A stretch of 64,000 nucleotides of DNA from Persicimonas caeni. Lineage in GTDB: Bacteria > Myxococcota_A > Bradymonadia > Bradymonadales > Bradymonadaceae. Position numbers and translations under genes: made by a program. Under the pieces are notes generated by a model. The model saw nothing but the letters and a program-made list of their open reading frames with translations. It had not been told where the DNA came from and did not search any database. The stretch is taken from the NCBI RefSeq assembly GCF_006517175.1, contig NZ_CP041186.1, positions 124,001 to 188,000 on the forward strand, read 5' to 3'. The first letter of the stretch is position 1; every line of letters starts with the position of its first letter. Positions 16,740-25,132 of this stretch are shown piece by piece.

Positions 16740-17681
16740 TCATTCTTCAAATTCAACCGACGGCTCATTTCCGAGCGAGCCAAGAGTCCAAAGTGAGCCC
16801 TTACCGGAAAACTCACGGGATATGCTGAAGCCGATTGGCGCCGCGGAATCTCCGGTGACGCTGAGATTCGTGCACTCTTGAAATGTCCTTTCCACCAATT
16901 TTCGGAGCATTGGCGGTGTTTCGGTGCTGCTGCCGCTTTCCAGATACTCCTGGACACGTTTTTCAAGCGTCGACACCGCAATTTCCGCTGCGGCTTCTTT
17001 GTCGGTGATTCCGAAACCACGTAGGTAGATCGCGGCGTTGGCGATCACCATTTTCCCAGGCTCCACAACCGTGACCGCAATACAGCGCGAGGATTCATCT
17101 TTGGCCGTAGCTTGAATGAGGAGTGGCGAAGCATGTTGGATCCGCCCTTGTTCACTCAATCGCCTGAGAAACAGCCGCGAGTTGTGAGATATCCACAACG
17201 GGAATCCTCCGTGAGTTCCCATCATCGACATCGGGTCAACGTACTCGAACGCCGGGATAGTGCCGTTTTCATATGCTTCGTCAATTGCCCGTTGCGCGAA
17301 GTACATCTCAGCCAGCCATTCCACGTAGCTGTAGCCGCGCACTTGCTCGAATACATGCCTCCGAGTGACCCGAGCAAGAGGCAGCTCAAGTTCACGGCAA
17401 GCCATGTTCGTGAACCGCGAAACTTCCGGGTCCTGTGGTTGGGCGCGCCTGTCCGCACCCTCGTACTCCACCGCAAAGAGCGGTGACCACTCGTCGTCGA
17501 TCACAACAAAGTTGACGTCTGAGTCTCCGAGGCGCGCCAGCCGATCTTCATCGGCGGTAGCATCGTCAAACAGGTACTTGAGCTTGGGCCGTGCGATCAG
17601 ATGTGCCCGGTGCTCACCGGCCAGTGGCTCCAGAGTCTTCCAAATCTTGAACTCACTTAGGCTTCGCAGATTTCCCGCCAT
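16740..17681 (-). CDS. DUF2726-like protein with predicted PD-(D/E)XK nuclease core
   Basis: The protein is 313 aa. The segment SDVNFVVIDDEWSPLFAVEYEG, followed by a lysine-poor helix and ELPLARVTRR, resembles DUF2726 and related endonuclease folds: Asp, then E-x-E on the next strand. The canonical Lys of D-(X)n-(D/E)XK is not obvious, so activity is uncertain. The N-terminus MAGNLRSLSEFKIWKTLEPL also fits the family's lead helix. It is in the accessory island beside the XRE gene, and a defence or DNA-processing role is plausible but unproven. The 257 bases behind it (17682-17938) hold no convincing gene. Confidence 0.5.
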   Translation of the reverse strand: MAGNLRSLSEFKIWKTLEPLAGEHRAHLIARPKLKYLFDDATADEDRLARLGDSDVNFVVIDDEWSPLFAVEYEGADRRAQPQDPEVSRFTNMACRELELPLARVTRRHVFEQVRGYSYVEWLAEMYFAQRAIDEAYENGTIPAFEYVDPMSMMGTHGGFPLWISHNSRLFLRRLSEQGRIQHASPLLIQATAKDESSRCIAVTVVEPGKMVIANAAIYLRGFGITDKEAAAEIAVSTLEKRVQEYLESGSSTETPPMLRKLVERTFQECTNLSVTGDSAAPIGFSISREFSGKGSLWTLGSLGNEPSVEFEE

Positions 17682-17938
17682 AACCGTCCCAATACGTAAT
17701 CGCTATCTTAGTTCACGATGAGGTAAGACTACGGGCAATGCGTTCCTCGCGCAAGTTGCTGGCGGTGATGAGTGGATGTTACCTGGAAGACGCGAAATGG
17801 CCGAGCGGCACGCGTAGGCGCCACCCGGCCGGTAAAATACGGGAGTCTTGCGGCCCTCCAGTTGTTCAGCTCGCGAGAATGTGCCTTCGATCTGTCAAGT
17901 CAGAAGCGGACCTGTTCGAGAGTATGCCCTGGAGTTGC

Positions 17939-18652
17939 CTACTGGTCTCGTTTGGAGTCAAATACGAAGTGGTCTGGATCATACCAAAGGACATTCAGGT
18001 GAGGAGAATCTCCCGCGAAGAAGCCCCACAGACGCGTGGGACCATTGATTCGAAGTTGGACTAACTGATCGATCATATCGAGCTTTAATGCTTTCAGTCG
18101 GTCGTGCGCTGGCGTAACGATCTTATCGAGCGCAGTGAAGTGGTTGCTCCCTCTATCTCCGAACAAGATCTCATTCCACGTTCGCTGCTCAAACGACCTG
18201 AGCCGCTCTAGCAATTCGTCATACTGTTGTTTATCCAGCACAAACCCAAACTGGTCAGGTTCGGGATCCACCCTATGGAATCGCCACGTAGGCTTCTGAT
18301 TCCTGATAACGTCGAACTCGGCATTGTCGGGAATCTTAGGCTGTTTTTCCGAACGCGGAACGATTTCGGAGGCGTATTTGGGACCCTGTTCCGATTTGAG
18401 AAAGTCTCGATAGGATTTTTCAACGCCTTGGATTTGCTCAAGGACGTTATCTCTTTCAGCCTTATACTGATCCAGGTCGCCCGGCTCGCCACCGTCCGCC
18501 AGCAAGCCGCTCCACTCGAGGAAGTCAGGACGTAGAGCTTTGTACGGCTCAATAAATGCACGAAAGCGGCTGAGTTCGTTTTCTAACGATCTGCACTTCT
18601 CAAAGAGGTCTTCGAGAATCCGGGGCAACTCCCCCACAACAACCTCGTCCAC
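17939..18652 (-). CDS. Toxin of a Panacea-type toxin-antitoxin pair (candidate)
   Basis: The protein is 237 aa. A helical N-half (about 1-110) is followed by a domain ending RLWGFFAGDSPHLNVLWYDPDHFVF. The Gly-Phe...LWxDPxH ending is shared by many small toxin-like and Panacea-partnered proteins. The gene starts with GTG directly after the antitoxin's TGA (no gap), so expression is tightly coupled. The local base composition is visibly richer in A/T than the phage structural genes, which suggests separate transfer. The toxic mechanism cannot be read from the sequence. Confidence 0.6.
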   Translation of the reverse strand: MDEVVVGELPRILEDLFEKCRSLENELSRFRAFIEPYKALRPDFLEWSGLLADGGEPGDLDQYKAERDNVLEQIQGVEKSYRDFLKSEQGPKYASEIVPRSEKQPKIPDNAEFDVIRNQKPTWRFHRVDPEPDQFGFVLDKQQYDELLERLRSFEQRTWNEILFGDRGSNHFTALDKIVTPAHDRLKALKLDMIDQLVQLRINGPTRLWGFFAGDSPHLNVLWYDPDHFVFDSKRDQ

Positions 18653-19081
18653 TCACAGAGAAGCGTAGTACTGTTGCATCGTCTCAAGAGAGATGGGCTT
18701 CTTGCCGCGCTCAGTAGGATCGAGTCCCTTGCGTGCCTCTTTCCACGGCAACTCTTGATGAGTGAGTTGACTGAGCCATTGACCGGATTTATCGCCATAA
18801 AACTTGATAACAGCGGTCACTGTCTTTCTTTCCTCATCCGTGAGGTTGGTACAGTCTCCTTCTTGCCACGAATCTACGGTAAATTGGCCAGCGTGCCAGT
18901 TATAAAGCTCACGCACGACAGGCCCGTTAATCCACGCCTCAATATCAGCGTCGAAAATTGGCTTTCCGTCCCATACCAGCGACCATGCTTGGCAGTAATA
19001 GACGAGCTTTTGGAGCTTCATCGTCGTGAGCTCCCCCGCTTCTTCTAAAATGCATGCAGCGACATCGTGTACGCTAGCCAT
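18653..19081 (-). CDS. Panacea-domain (DUF4065/SocA-like) antitoxin
   Basis: The protein is 142 aa, essentially one Panacea domain: MKLQKLVYYCQAWSLVWDGKPIFDADIEAWINGPVV is the family signature. The domain occurs in SocA and in many antitoxins that neutralise unrelated toxins. It starts with ATG after a GGAGG site and precedes the toxin without any gap. Two TTGACA-type palindromes lie 67-121 bases upstream. Confidence 0.85.
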   Translation of the reverse strand: MASVHDVAACILEEAGELTTMKLQKLVYYCQAWSLVWDGKPIFDADIEAWINGPVVRELYNWHAGQFTVDSWQEGDCTNLTDEERKTVTAVIKFYGDKSGQWLSQLTHQELPWKEARKGLDPTERGKKPISLETMQQYYASL

Positions 19082-19147
19082 GACAACCTCCGTGTTCCTC
19101 GTATTGGAGGTAAACTCGTAAAATGGCCGTTACTCCGTGGCCACAAC

Positions 19148-19202
19148 TTGACATCCGTGTCAATTTCAAAGCGAAGGTAGGTGCGAACTTGACACCTGTC
19201 AA
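19148..19202. promoter_or_regulatory. Paired palindromes upstream of the Panacea operon
   Basis: TTGACATCCGTGTCAA (19148-19163) and TTGACACCTGTCAA (19189-19202) share TTGACA...TGTCAA arms, with 4- and 2-base centres. Two such sites 40 bases apart suggest cooperative autoregulation of the toxin-antitoxin operon. The rest of the 370-base gap (19082-19451) shows nothing else. Confidence 0.75.
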
Positions 19203-19451
19203 TCTCTCTAGATTTGCCGGTTTCCGACCTCACTGGAGGACCTCGCTACCTCAATAAGAACAGAAATGTCGGAAACATTCCACCTTCCATGCCCATTCTG
19301 ACAGCTTGAATCATAGAAGAACGATCGTAGCTCGAACGAAGTTTGCACCCTGGAAAGTTCTGAATGCTCTGCCGCCTCCATCTCAATGGTCGTCCTGTCG
19401 ATTCTGAGAGTAGATCACGAAAACACGAAACTCTGCTTCGCGACAACCTGC

Positions 19452-20213
19452 TCAGACGCTGGAGCCATCCAGAGCGATCCGATTGCCCCGGTAGTTAACG
19501 ATGCCAGCTTCGAGCTCAAATACACGACAATGGAGATGGCTGGCGTCTGCCCTGGTACTCTTACCGGCGGCCACAATCCAACCAACTCCGAACACTTCGC
19601 TCCAAACCGCCGAAACGTGACGGTGTCCGAACAGAAGCAAGTCGCACCGACCCGCCAGCGTGGCCAGCAGCTCGTCCGCGTCGACGAGTTCGAGCCCCAG
19701 ATCTCGGTAGAACGGATGGTGGTGCAACATCACCACGCGGGTGTGCGGCGAACCCATCTCGAGATAGTCGGCGACCTGCATTCGCTGCGCGTACCCTATC
19801 TTTCCGCGGGCCAAGTCAACGGTATCGTTGGCGGCCATGCACGAGTCGAGCGCAATCAATTGCACACCGTTGATCTCCATCACGTAGGGATAGCCCGCCC
19901 TCGCCTTCGTCAGCTTCTCGCGAAACTCGAAGAATCGCTCCGGCCCGCCGTCTGACTCGACGTTCCCCCATAGCTTGTAGTCGTGGTTGCCCGGCATCGT
20001 CATCACGAGACGGCAGTGCTCTGCGAGCGGCGCCAGCGCTTCCCTGACAACCTCAAATTCCGACGCCTTGGCGCTGTTCACGAAGTCGCCAGTGATCACT
20101 ATCGCGGCGTCCTGGTGGTGCCGCGTGATGTGGTCGACGATGTGCTGAAGGTTGCGGTACTCGGGATCGTCGCGGGTGGAGACGTGGAGGTCGGAGAGAT
20201 GGATCAGCTTCAT
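19452..20213 (-). CDS. Calcineurin-like metallophosphoesterase
   Basis: The protein is 253 aa from the ATG at 20213, which has a GGAG site. All metal-binding motifs of the family are present: DLH near the N-terminus (LIHLSDLHVS), GDF (VITGDFVN), GNHD (MPGNHDYK), LHHHPF, and GHRHVS. This is the CpdA/Icc-like class that hydrolyses phosphodiesters such as cyclic nucleotides. In a phage accessory island next to a toxin-antitoxin pair it could degrade signalling nucleotides, but this is speculation from context. The first residues MKLIHLSDLH begin the fold directly, supporting this start. Confidence 0.88.
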   Translation of the reverse strand: MKLIHLSDLHVSTRDDPEYRNLQHIVDHITRHHQDAAIVITGDFVNSAKASEFEVVREALAPLAEHCRLVMTMPGNHDYKLWGNVESDGGPERFFEFREKLTKARAGYPYVMEINGVQLIALDSCMAANDTVDLARGKIGYAQRMQVADYLEMGSPHTRVVMLHHHPFYRDLGLELVDADELLATLAGRCDLLLFGHRHVSAVWSEVFGVGWIVAAGKSTRADASHLHCRVFELEAGIVNYRGNRIALDGSSV

Positions 20214-20535
20214 TTGATCTCCAAGAAATGGAAATGGACCCCGAAGGGTCCGTGACAGCAAGACAATATCGATCTCGTACCAGCGCCAGCCGAGATACGG
20301 CGTGGGGGATTGACGCTAAGCCGTCATGCTGCTGCGGCGGTTGCAGCATAGGCGGTCGACCCTGGTCAAGCCGACTCGGTAAGGAGCGCACATGTGTGCA
20401 CGATATTCGTGCGTCCTGTTCCACCAGCTCGGTTGATCGCGCTGCGAGGGAGAATGATGTCGCGTAAATTGACGGCTCGCTTCTCTGCCTGCTAGCGTCT
20501 CGGCATTCACAAGACCCGACTGCGATGGGGGCACG
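20214..20535. other. Gene-free gap
   Basis: In these 322 bases between divergent genes I see only a small hairpin (GGACCC/GGGTCC at 20236-20251) near the metallophosphoesterase start. It should hold the promoters of both flanking genes; none can be assigned with confidence. Confidence 0.4.
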
Positions 20536-20892
20536 ATGAAGACAAAGGATATGGTTTGGCTGGGCGTTCTCGGCGTGTGCTTTCTGGTGTTGTTCGGCGC
20601 TGTGCTCGCCAGTAGCGACTGCAGCTTCGAGGCCCGACCGAGCGCGGGAGACGCGCAAGAGTTGTGCGAGGAGAGAATCAAGGCCCGCCTGAAGGCGCCG
20701 TCAACGGCGGAGTTCGGCACCGACCCGGTCATCGAGACTGAGGAGGACGGCACCAATGTGACGATCGAGTCTTGGGTGGACGCGCAGAATCCGATGGGCG
20801 CGATGCTCCGAAGCGACTGGACGTGTGAGGCCACGTACGATGAAGCTTCCGGGAAGTGGCGACTAGATGAGCTGAACCTACGTTCACGCTGA
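20536..20892 (+). CDS. Small exported protein with a PSTAEF motif
   Basis: The protein is 118 aa. An N-terminal hydrophobic segment (about residues 7-25) is an anchor or signal. It is followed by LCEERIKARLKAPSTAEF, a motif recurring in small exported phage and plasmid proteins of unknown function. A beta-rich tail follows (NVTIESWVDAQNPMGAMLRSDWTCEATYDE). A GGGGG site precedes the ATG. It lies in the accessory island on the plus strand. Confidence 0.6.
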   Translation: MKTKDMVWLGVLGVCFLVLFGAVLASSDCSFEARPSAGDAQELCEERIKARLKAPSTAEFGTDPVIETEEDGTNVTIESWVDAQNPMGAMLRSDWTCEATYDEASGKWRLDELNLRSR

Positions 20893-20935
20893 CGTCTGGC
20901 ACCTGTTGGTGCTGTTTGGGTGAAGGAGTAGAAGA

Positions 20936-21568
20936 GTGAAGGGATGTCTTGTAAACGTAGTTCTGATAGCTGTTATTTTTGGCGCGCTTGGATTTGCGGC
21001 AACTGAGCTCGAGCCGAAGATAACGGCAGCTTTGGTAGCGGGAGTTGCCACGGTACTCGTGGCTGTTTGGACTAAGTATCGCGAGACGATGCACGAAGTG
21101 GAAGTGGACCTTCGGAAGCGCAGAATCGAAGTCTACGAGAATCTTCTCGAAGTCATCTTCGATATGTACCGAAAACAGCAAAAAGACGAACCGGTTGATC
21201 AGGAGGGCCTAGCTGACCGAGTTGCCGCCTTCACACGCGACCTGACTCTTTGGGGAAGCGACGACATTGTACGGGCGTGGCAGGAGATTCAGTTGAAGGA
21301 ATCGCACGGCGCATATGAAGGGTTCAACGAAGAACGCGTTGTTGACTTGGACAAGCTATTGCTCGCGATTCGGCGCGACTCAGGGCATCAAGACACCACA
21401 CTTGGCCCCGGCGACCTCACGTCGCTCTATGTTACTGACGCTGTTCAATTGTTTCCGTCCATCATTGAACGTAGAAAATCGGCGTTCGAGTTGATCACTC
21501 AACGGCTTAAAGAGCGAGAGGAAACTGAACGCGCTCCTGACGAGTCTTCAGACGCCGGCGAAGACTAA
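20936..21568 (+). CDS. Membrane protein of unknown function
   Basis: The protein is 210 aa, starting with GTG at 20936 (AAGGAG 7 bases upstream). Two hydrophobic segments (about 5-22 and 30-46) form an N-terminal hairpin. A long helical cytoplasmic domain rich in charged residues follows, with an acidic tail (ERAPDESSDAGED). This shape is common in accessory membrane proteins, including some phage-exclusion effectors, but no specific family is recognised. It converges on the late operon's last gene with a 4-base overlap. Confidence 0.55.
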   Translation: MKGCLVNVVLIAVIFGALGFAATELEPKITAALVAGVATVLVAVWTKYRETMHEVEVDLRKRRIEVYENLLEVIFDMYRKQQKDEPVDQEGLADRVAAFTRDLTLWGSDDIVRAWQEIQLKESHGAYEGFNEERVVDLDKLLLAIRRDSGHQDTTLGPGDLTSLYVTDAVQLFPSIIERRKSAFELITQRLKEREETERAPDESSDAGED

Positions 21569-21744
21569 GTGCCGCGCTGTACCCACCACTCCCCGACGTT
21601 CCCGCCGCAGTAGGCGGTGTACGCGCCGATGAGAAACCCCGCCGCGGTCGCGTCGAGCATCCCATTGAAGGCGAGCGCCACCCCGACACCGATCACCACC
21701 ATCACGAGCAACAGCTTTCGACTCAGAAACTTCTTGAAGTTCAT
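21565..21744 (-). CDS. Small membrane protein, last gene of the late operon (possible holin partner)
   Basis: The protein is 59 aa with two hydrophobic stretches (LLLVMVVIGVGVALAF and TAAGFLIGAYTAYCGG) and a short basic N-terminus. It directly follows the XhlA-like gene (4-base gap). Size and position fit a second lysis protein, like XhlB. A longer open frame upstream is a shadow of the preceding gene. Confidence 0.6.
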   Translation of the reverse strand: MNFKKFLSRKLLLVMVVIGVGVALAFNGMLDATAAGFLIGAYTAYCGGNVGEWWVQRGT

Positions 21745-21748
21745 CGGT

Positions 21749-22072
21749 TCATCCTCCGGCAAATTTGAGTAGGAATTGAAGTGCGGCCATCGCGGCAACG
21801 ATGCCACCGGCCCATTTCGCGAGTTTGAGCGCGAGGTCATCGACCTTCGTTTCGAGGATGTCGATGTCGGCGCGGGTTGCGTGACCGTCTGACTCCAGCC
21901 GACTGACCCTTTCGTCCAAGCGAATGACGTCGTCGAAGCGATCCGCCAGACGGTCGATGCGGTCGGGAAGCTCGGCGAGTGACACGAGGGCTTGCTCGAC
22001 GGTACGAAGCCGTTCAGCATGGCTCTCGTCGCGTCGCTCCAGCCCCTGAACTCGGCGCTCTAGATCGGACAT
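21749..22072 (-). CDS. XhlA-like holin / coiled-coil membrane protein
   Basis: The protein is 107 aa. A long coiled coil (MSDLERRVQGLERRDESHAERLRTVEQAL...LETKVDDLALKLAK) is followed by one C-terminal membrane helix (WAGGIVAAMAALQFLLKFAGG). This is the layout of XhlA-family haemolysin/holin proteins of phages. I use the internal ATG at 22072, preceded by GAGAG; a start 7 codons earlier has no ribosome site. No endolysin was recognised beside it. Confidence 0.65.
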   Translation of the reverse strand: MSDLERRVQGLERRDESHAERLRTVEQALVSLAELPDRIDRLADRFDDVIRLDERVSRLESDGHATRADIDILETKVDDLALKLAKWAGGIVAAMAALQFLLKFAGG

Positions 22073-22173
22073 TGTAGCTCTCTCATCGGACACAGTTCGG
22101 CCCCGTCTTCGCAGTGGTGCTCAAAGTTGGTCGGTACGTCGAGGGATAGGTTGGTGTGGCGTGTTCTCTCAAT

Positions 22174-23406
22174 TCAATAGAGCCCGTGAATTGATCGCCG
22201 CCACTGCATGAACCGCTCGACCTGCCGTCGTGAAAACGCACCGTCGAGCACAATCGGCATCGCCATCACGCCATCGACGTGAAAGCCGTTGTTGTAGCGC
22301 TTGCCCAAAAACACCCGCCAGTCCTCCGCAAGTGACGTAGCGCCGATGAACCATGAGCCTATCTCCGAGCCGTTCTTGAACAGCCGTAAATCGGCCCCGT
22401 CGTACCACGCAAGAACGTCCATCCACCCCGCATGGGCGTCGCTGATCGACCCGCCCAAATAGGTCGACCCGTCGTTGATGAATACGGCTATTTGATTGGT
22501 TGGCGCGCGCAGTTGAACGGCCTCGCCAGTCTGCGACTGCAAATCCATGAGCCAGTTGTAGTCAGATGCCGACGCCTGATCGACGGCGACCCCGAGCAGG
22601 AACCCTTCGTCGAGCGTCATCGGGTCGAACTCGGTCACCAAGTAGTCGTTCGAACCATCGAACTCGGCGGCGTGAACACCTGCCGCCACTGCGTCTCGCC
22701 GCATCAACGGTGCGTACGCCGAAGACGTTGCGAATGCCTTCGATGCCCCGTCTTCGTCCCAGGCTCTGACCACCACACCCTCGGGATACGCACCGATCCA
22801 CTCGCTACCGTAGGCTTTGAGCGAAGGAAGCTGCTCGTAGGCCAAGTTGACGTAGCGAATCTCCTCGAGAGTCGCCGCGTAGAGCTCGCCCCGATCGCTG
22901 CCGCCGCTTTCGTTCCACTGGAATTCGAGCTTCGTCTTGAAGGCCGATGCGTTGCTGTCGTCGACGACAATGACGGCGCGTTGCCACGATGTAGACTCCC
23001 CGAATGAGAGCATCGCTTGCGCCTCCTGCGCTCCCGGTGCGTAGCCGTTGCGGCAGCCGTCGAGGGAAATCCTCAGATCGAGCGCTGAACCGAACGCTTC
23101 GAACACCAACACGAACGCCTCGGTGCCGCCGGAGGGGTCGAGCCCACCGATCTCAGCGCGAGAAGGCCGAATCGTCGTGTTGTAATCGTCGAGGTCGTCT
23201 TGGTTGGTCGCATTCTGTTGCGTCCAGGTGGTCGACGTGGTCCAGATTGGAATGGTCCAAACGCCGATATTGGTCTTGAGCCCCGACGTCGCAAAGCCGT
23301 GGTTGACGGCCTCGACAATGGCGTCGATACCGCGCTCATCAATAGCCTCTCCGTAGGTGTACGATGCCTGCCCAGGCAGCGTGATTGCTTGCTGTAGCTG
23401 AATCAT
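22174..23406 (-). CDS. Phage tail fibre / receptor-binding protein with LamG-like domain
   Basis: The protein is 410 aa, starting at an ATG that overlaps the preceding stop (ATGA). The N-half is a beta-rich adaptor. The C-half (about 210-400) resembles concanavalin/LamG-like domains of phage fibres: EFDGSNDYLVTEF ... WMDVLAWYDGADLRLFKNGSEIGSW ... FLGKRYNNGFHVDGVMAMPIVLDGAFS. Such domains bind surface glycans. It is the last gene of the tail-tip module. Confidence 0.7.
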   Translation of the reverse strand: MIQLQQAITLPGQASYTYGEAIDERGIDAIVEAVNHGFATSGLKTNIGVWTIPIWTTSTTWTQQNATNQDDLDDYNTTIRPSRAEIGGLDPSGGTEAFVLVFEAFGSALDLRISLDGCRNGYAPGAQEAQAMLSFGESTSWQRAVIVVDDSNASAFKTKLEFQWNESGGSDRGELYAATLEEIRYVNLAYEQLPSLKAYGSEWIGAYPEGVVVRAWDEDGASKAFATSSAYAPLMRRDAVAAGVHAAEFDGSNDYLVTEFDPMTLDEGFLLGVAVDQASASDYNWLMDLQSQTGEAVQLRAPTNQIAVFINDGSTYLGGSISDAHAGWMDVLAWYDGADLRLFKNGSEIGSWFIGATSLAEDWRVFLGKRYNNGFHVDGVMAMPIVLDGAFSRRQVERFMQWRRSIHGLY

Positions 23407-24227
23407 GAAATGCCCCACGCGCTGAATCCGAGCATCCAAAGGTGCATGTTGCTCTTCATCGGAAGCCCTTCGTTATCGGCCGGCAGATTCGCGCCGTTGC
23501 CGCCGTCGTCATTCCAGCCGGAGTGCTCGGTGAAGGGATAGCCGGGGTCGCCGCCGTCGCCCTTCACCCACACCTCGACGTTCATGTTGATTCTGAGCGG
23601 CAACTCGGGGTTGTAGGCGCCGGTGAGGCCGAAGGATATCCTTGCGGGAACGGTCTCGACACTGGCGTCGAGAACTCGGTCCCAGGTCCCCTCCTGGTAG
23701 GCGAACGAAGTCCCGTCTTCCGATTCCTCGAAGAGCAAGAACATATTGCGAAGAACGTGACTCTCGGCGAGGAGATTCGTCGGCGTGTAGACCACGGTCT
23801 TGTAGAGCCATTCTGAGAGGCTGCCGCCCACCGTCGACCAAGACGTCTGCCCGTCGTCGATTTGCTGGGCTTCGGCCGAAAAGCGGATGACTCCCTTGGC
23901 CCCCTTCTGCTTGGAATCGGAGAAGGACTCAGCCTGAGCGTAGCGCCCGTAGTAGATCGGCAGGATGTCGGCGTAGACCTCGACCTGAGACAGTGACTGC
24001 CGAGGCGGAGCTGCCACTTCGTAGACATAGAGCGACTTGCTCGCGTTCGTGCCGTGCCAGTTCCAGTGATAGTCCCGGTAACTCCAGTCATATGGTGCGT
24101 TGTATTGCTCGCGGCCCAGGACAAGACATTGACGTCTCTGCGAGACCCGGTTGATTTCCGAAGCCATCTTTGACGGCGTCTGGCCCTTCGTCGGCTGCAG
24201 AGGCTTGATTTCGAGATCATCGATCAT
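23403..24227 (-). CDS. Tail-tip protein, unknown function
   Basis: The protein is 274 aa from the ATG at 24227, which overlaps the previous stop (ATGA). It is rich in aromatic residues (NAPYDWSYRDYHWNWHGTN) and predicted beta-strands. No named family was recognised. The four-base overlaps with both neighbours place it in the tail-tip/fibre operon. A baseplate or fibre-anchor role is inferred from position only. Confidence 0.6.
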   Translation of the reverse strand: MIDDLEIKPLQPTKGQTPSKMASEINRVSQRRQCLVLGREQYNAPYDWSYRDYHWNWHGTNASKSLYVYEVAAPPRQSLSQVEVYADILPIYYGRYAQAESFSDSKQKGAKGVIRFSAEAQQIDDGQTSWSTVGGSLSEWLYKTVVYTPTNLLAESHVLRNMFLLFEESEDGTSFAYQEGTWDRVLDASVETVPARISFGLTGAYNPELPLRINMNVEVWVKGDGGDPGYPFTEHSGWNDDGGNGANLPADNEGLPMKSNMHLWMLGFSAWGIS

Positions 24228-25132
24228 GCGTAGACCTCGCGGACTTCGAATGAGACAGGCTGGATGTAGGAGGCCACGAGCCGATACGCCTTGCTGTACC
24301 CGCCGACTTCGAGACCGGGCGACGAGACGTATAGACCCTGCCCCGACACGTTGGACTGGCGCCGCTGCGCGTCTGCGAACCTCCCCGAGAGGGTGTGGTT
24401 TCCATCCGCTCCGACGATCCCTGTACCGAAGCAACAAACCTCGTTCGCCTTGTGAGCGGGCGCGGAGCTCGACGACCCTTCGTCAAATGCGCCGGTTTGC
24501 TGGACCTTGAGCCGGTGGTTTGAGGCTCGGCTATCGATGTCGTAGGCGTTCAGCACCGCGTCGTGGTAGGTCCCATCCTTGACGTCGTAGACTTTGTCAC
24601 CGGGGTTGATCGGGCAGCGGCTCTTGATCGCAAGATGCAGGTGCGAATAGCCGCCCTCACCACCTGCGGAAGTCAGGACTTCCGACGAGAGGTCATAGTA
24701 CCACGAGGCCCATTGCCAATAGACTTCGTTGCCGCTCAAGACAGGCACGATCGTCTGCGTGCCCGACCCGCTGTCGGTCTCGAAGAAGGTCCGCACGTCG
24801 AGCCCCAGCCCCTGGTAGAGGGAATCAGAACCGATGTCGTCGAGGTCCGTGTTCGAGACCCTGCACAACAGGCCGCATTCGAGGCGCTGGAGCCCCGCCG
24901 GCACGAAGTACGGCGCTCGAAAGATCGTGAGCCAGCGACTCACCGAGCAATATGGCCGGATGTGGTCTTTCTGTGTGTCGCTCGACGATGACGTCTTGAA
25001 GTTGTGGACAATGTGGTTGCCCCGGTTCTGACGCACCCATCCGGCGTTGTCCTTCAGCCGGTTCAACAGAAGCGTATCGTAGGGTCGGTCGGGGTCGTGC
25101 CCCTGACCTTCCCACCATCTGAATTCAGGCAT
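24224..25132 (-). CDS. Tail-tip protein, unknown function
   Basis: The protein is 302 aa from the ATG at 25132 (AAGGGG site), overlapping the upstream gene by 8 bases. It begins MPEFRWWEGQGHDPDRPYDTLLLNRLKDNAGW, a pattern often seen in tail proteins that attach fibres. No catalytic motif is visible. The function is inferred from its place between the large tail protein and the fibre. Confidence 0.6.
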   Translation of the reverse strand: MPEFRWWEGQGHDPDRPYDTLLLNRLKDNAGWVRQNRGNHIVHNFKTSSSSDTQKDHIRPYCSVSRWLTIFRAPYFVPAGLQRLECGLLCRVSNTDLDDIGSDSLYQGLGLDVRTFFETDSGSGTQTIVPVLSGNEVYWQWASWYYDLSSEVLTSAGGEGGYSHLHLAIKSRCPINPGDKVYDVKDGTYHDAVLNAYDIDSRASNHRLKVQQTGAFDEGSSSSAPAHKANEVCCFGTGIVGADGNHTLSGRFADAQRRQSNVSGQGLYVSSPGLEVGGYSKAYRLVASYIQPVSFEVREVYA

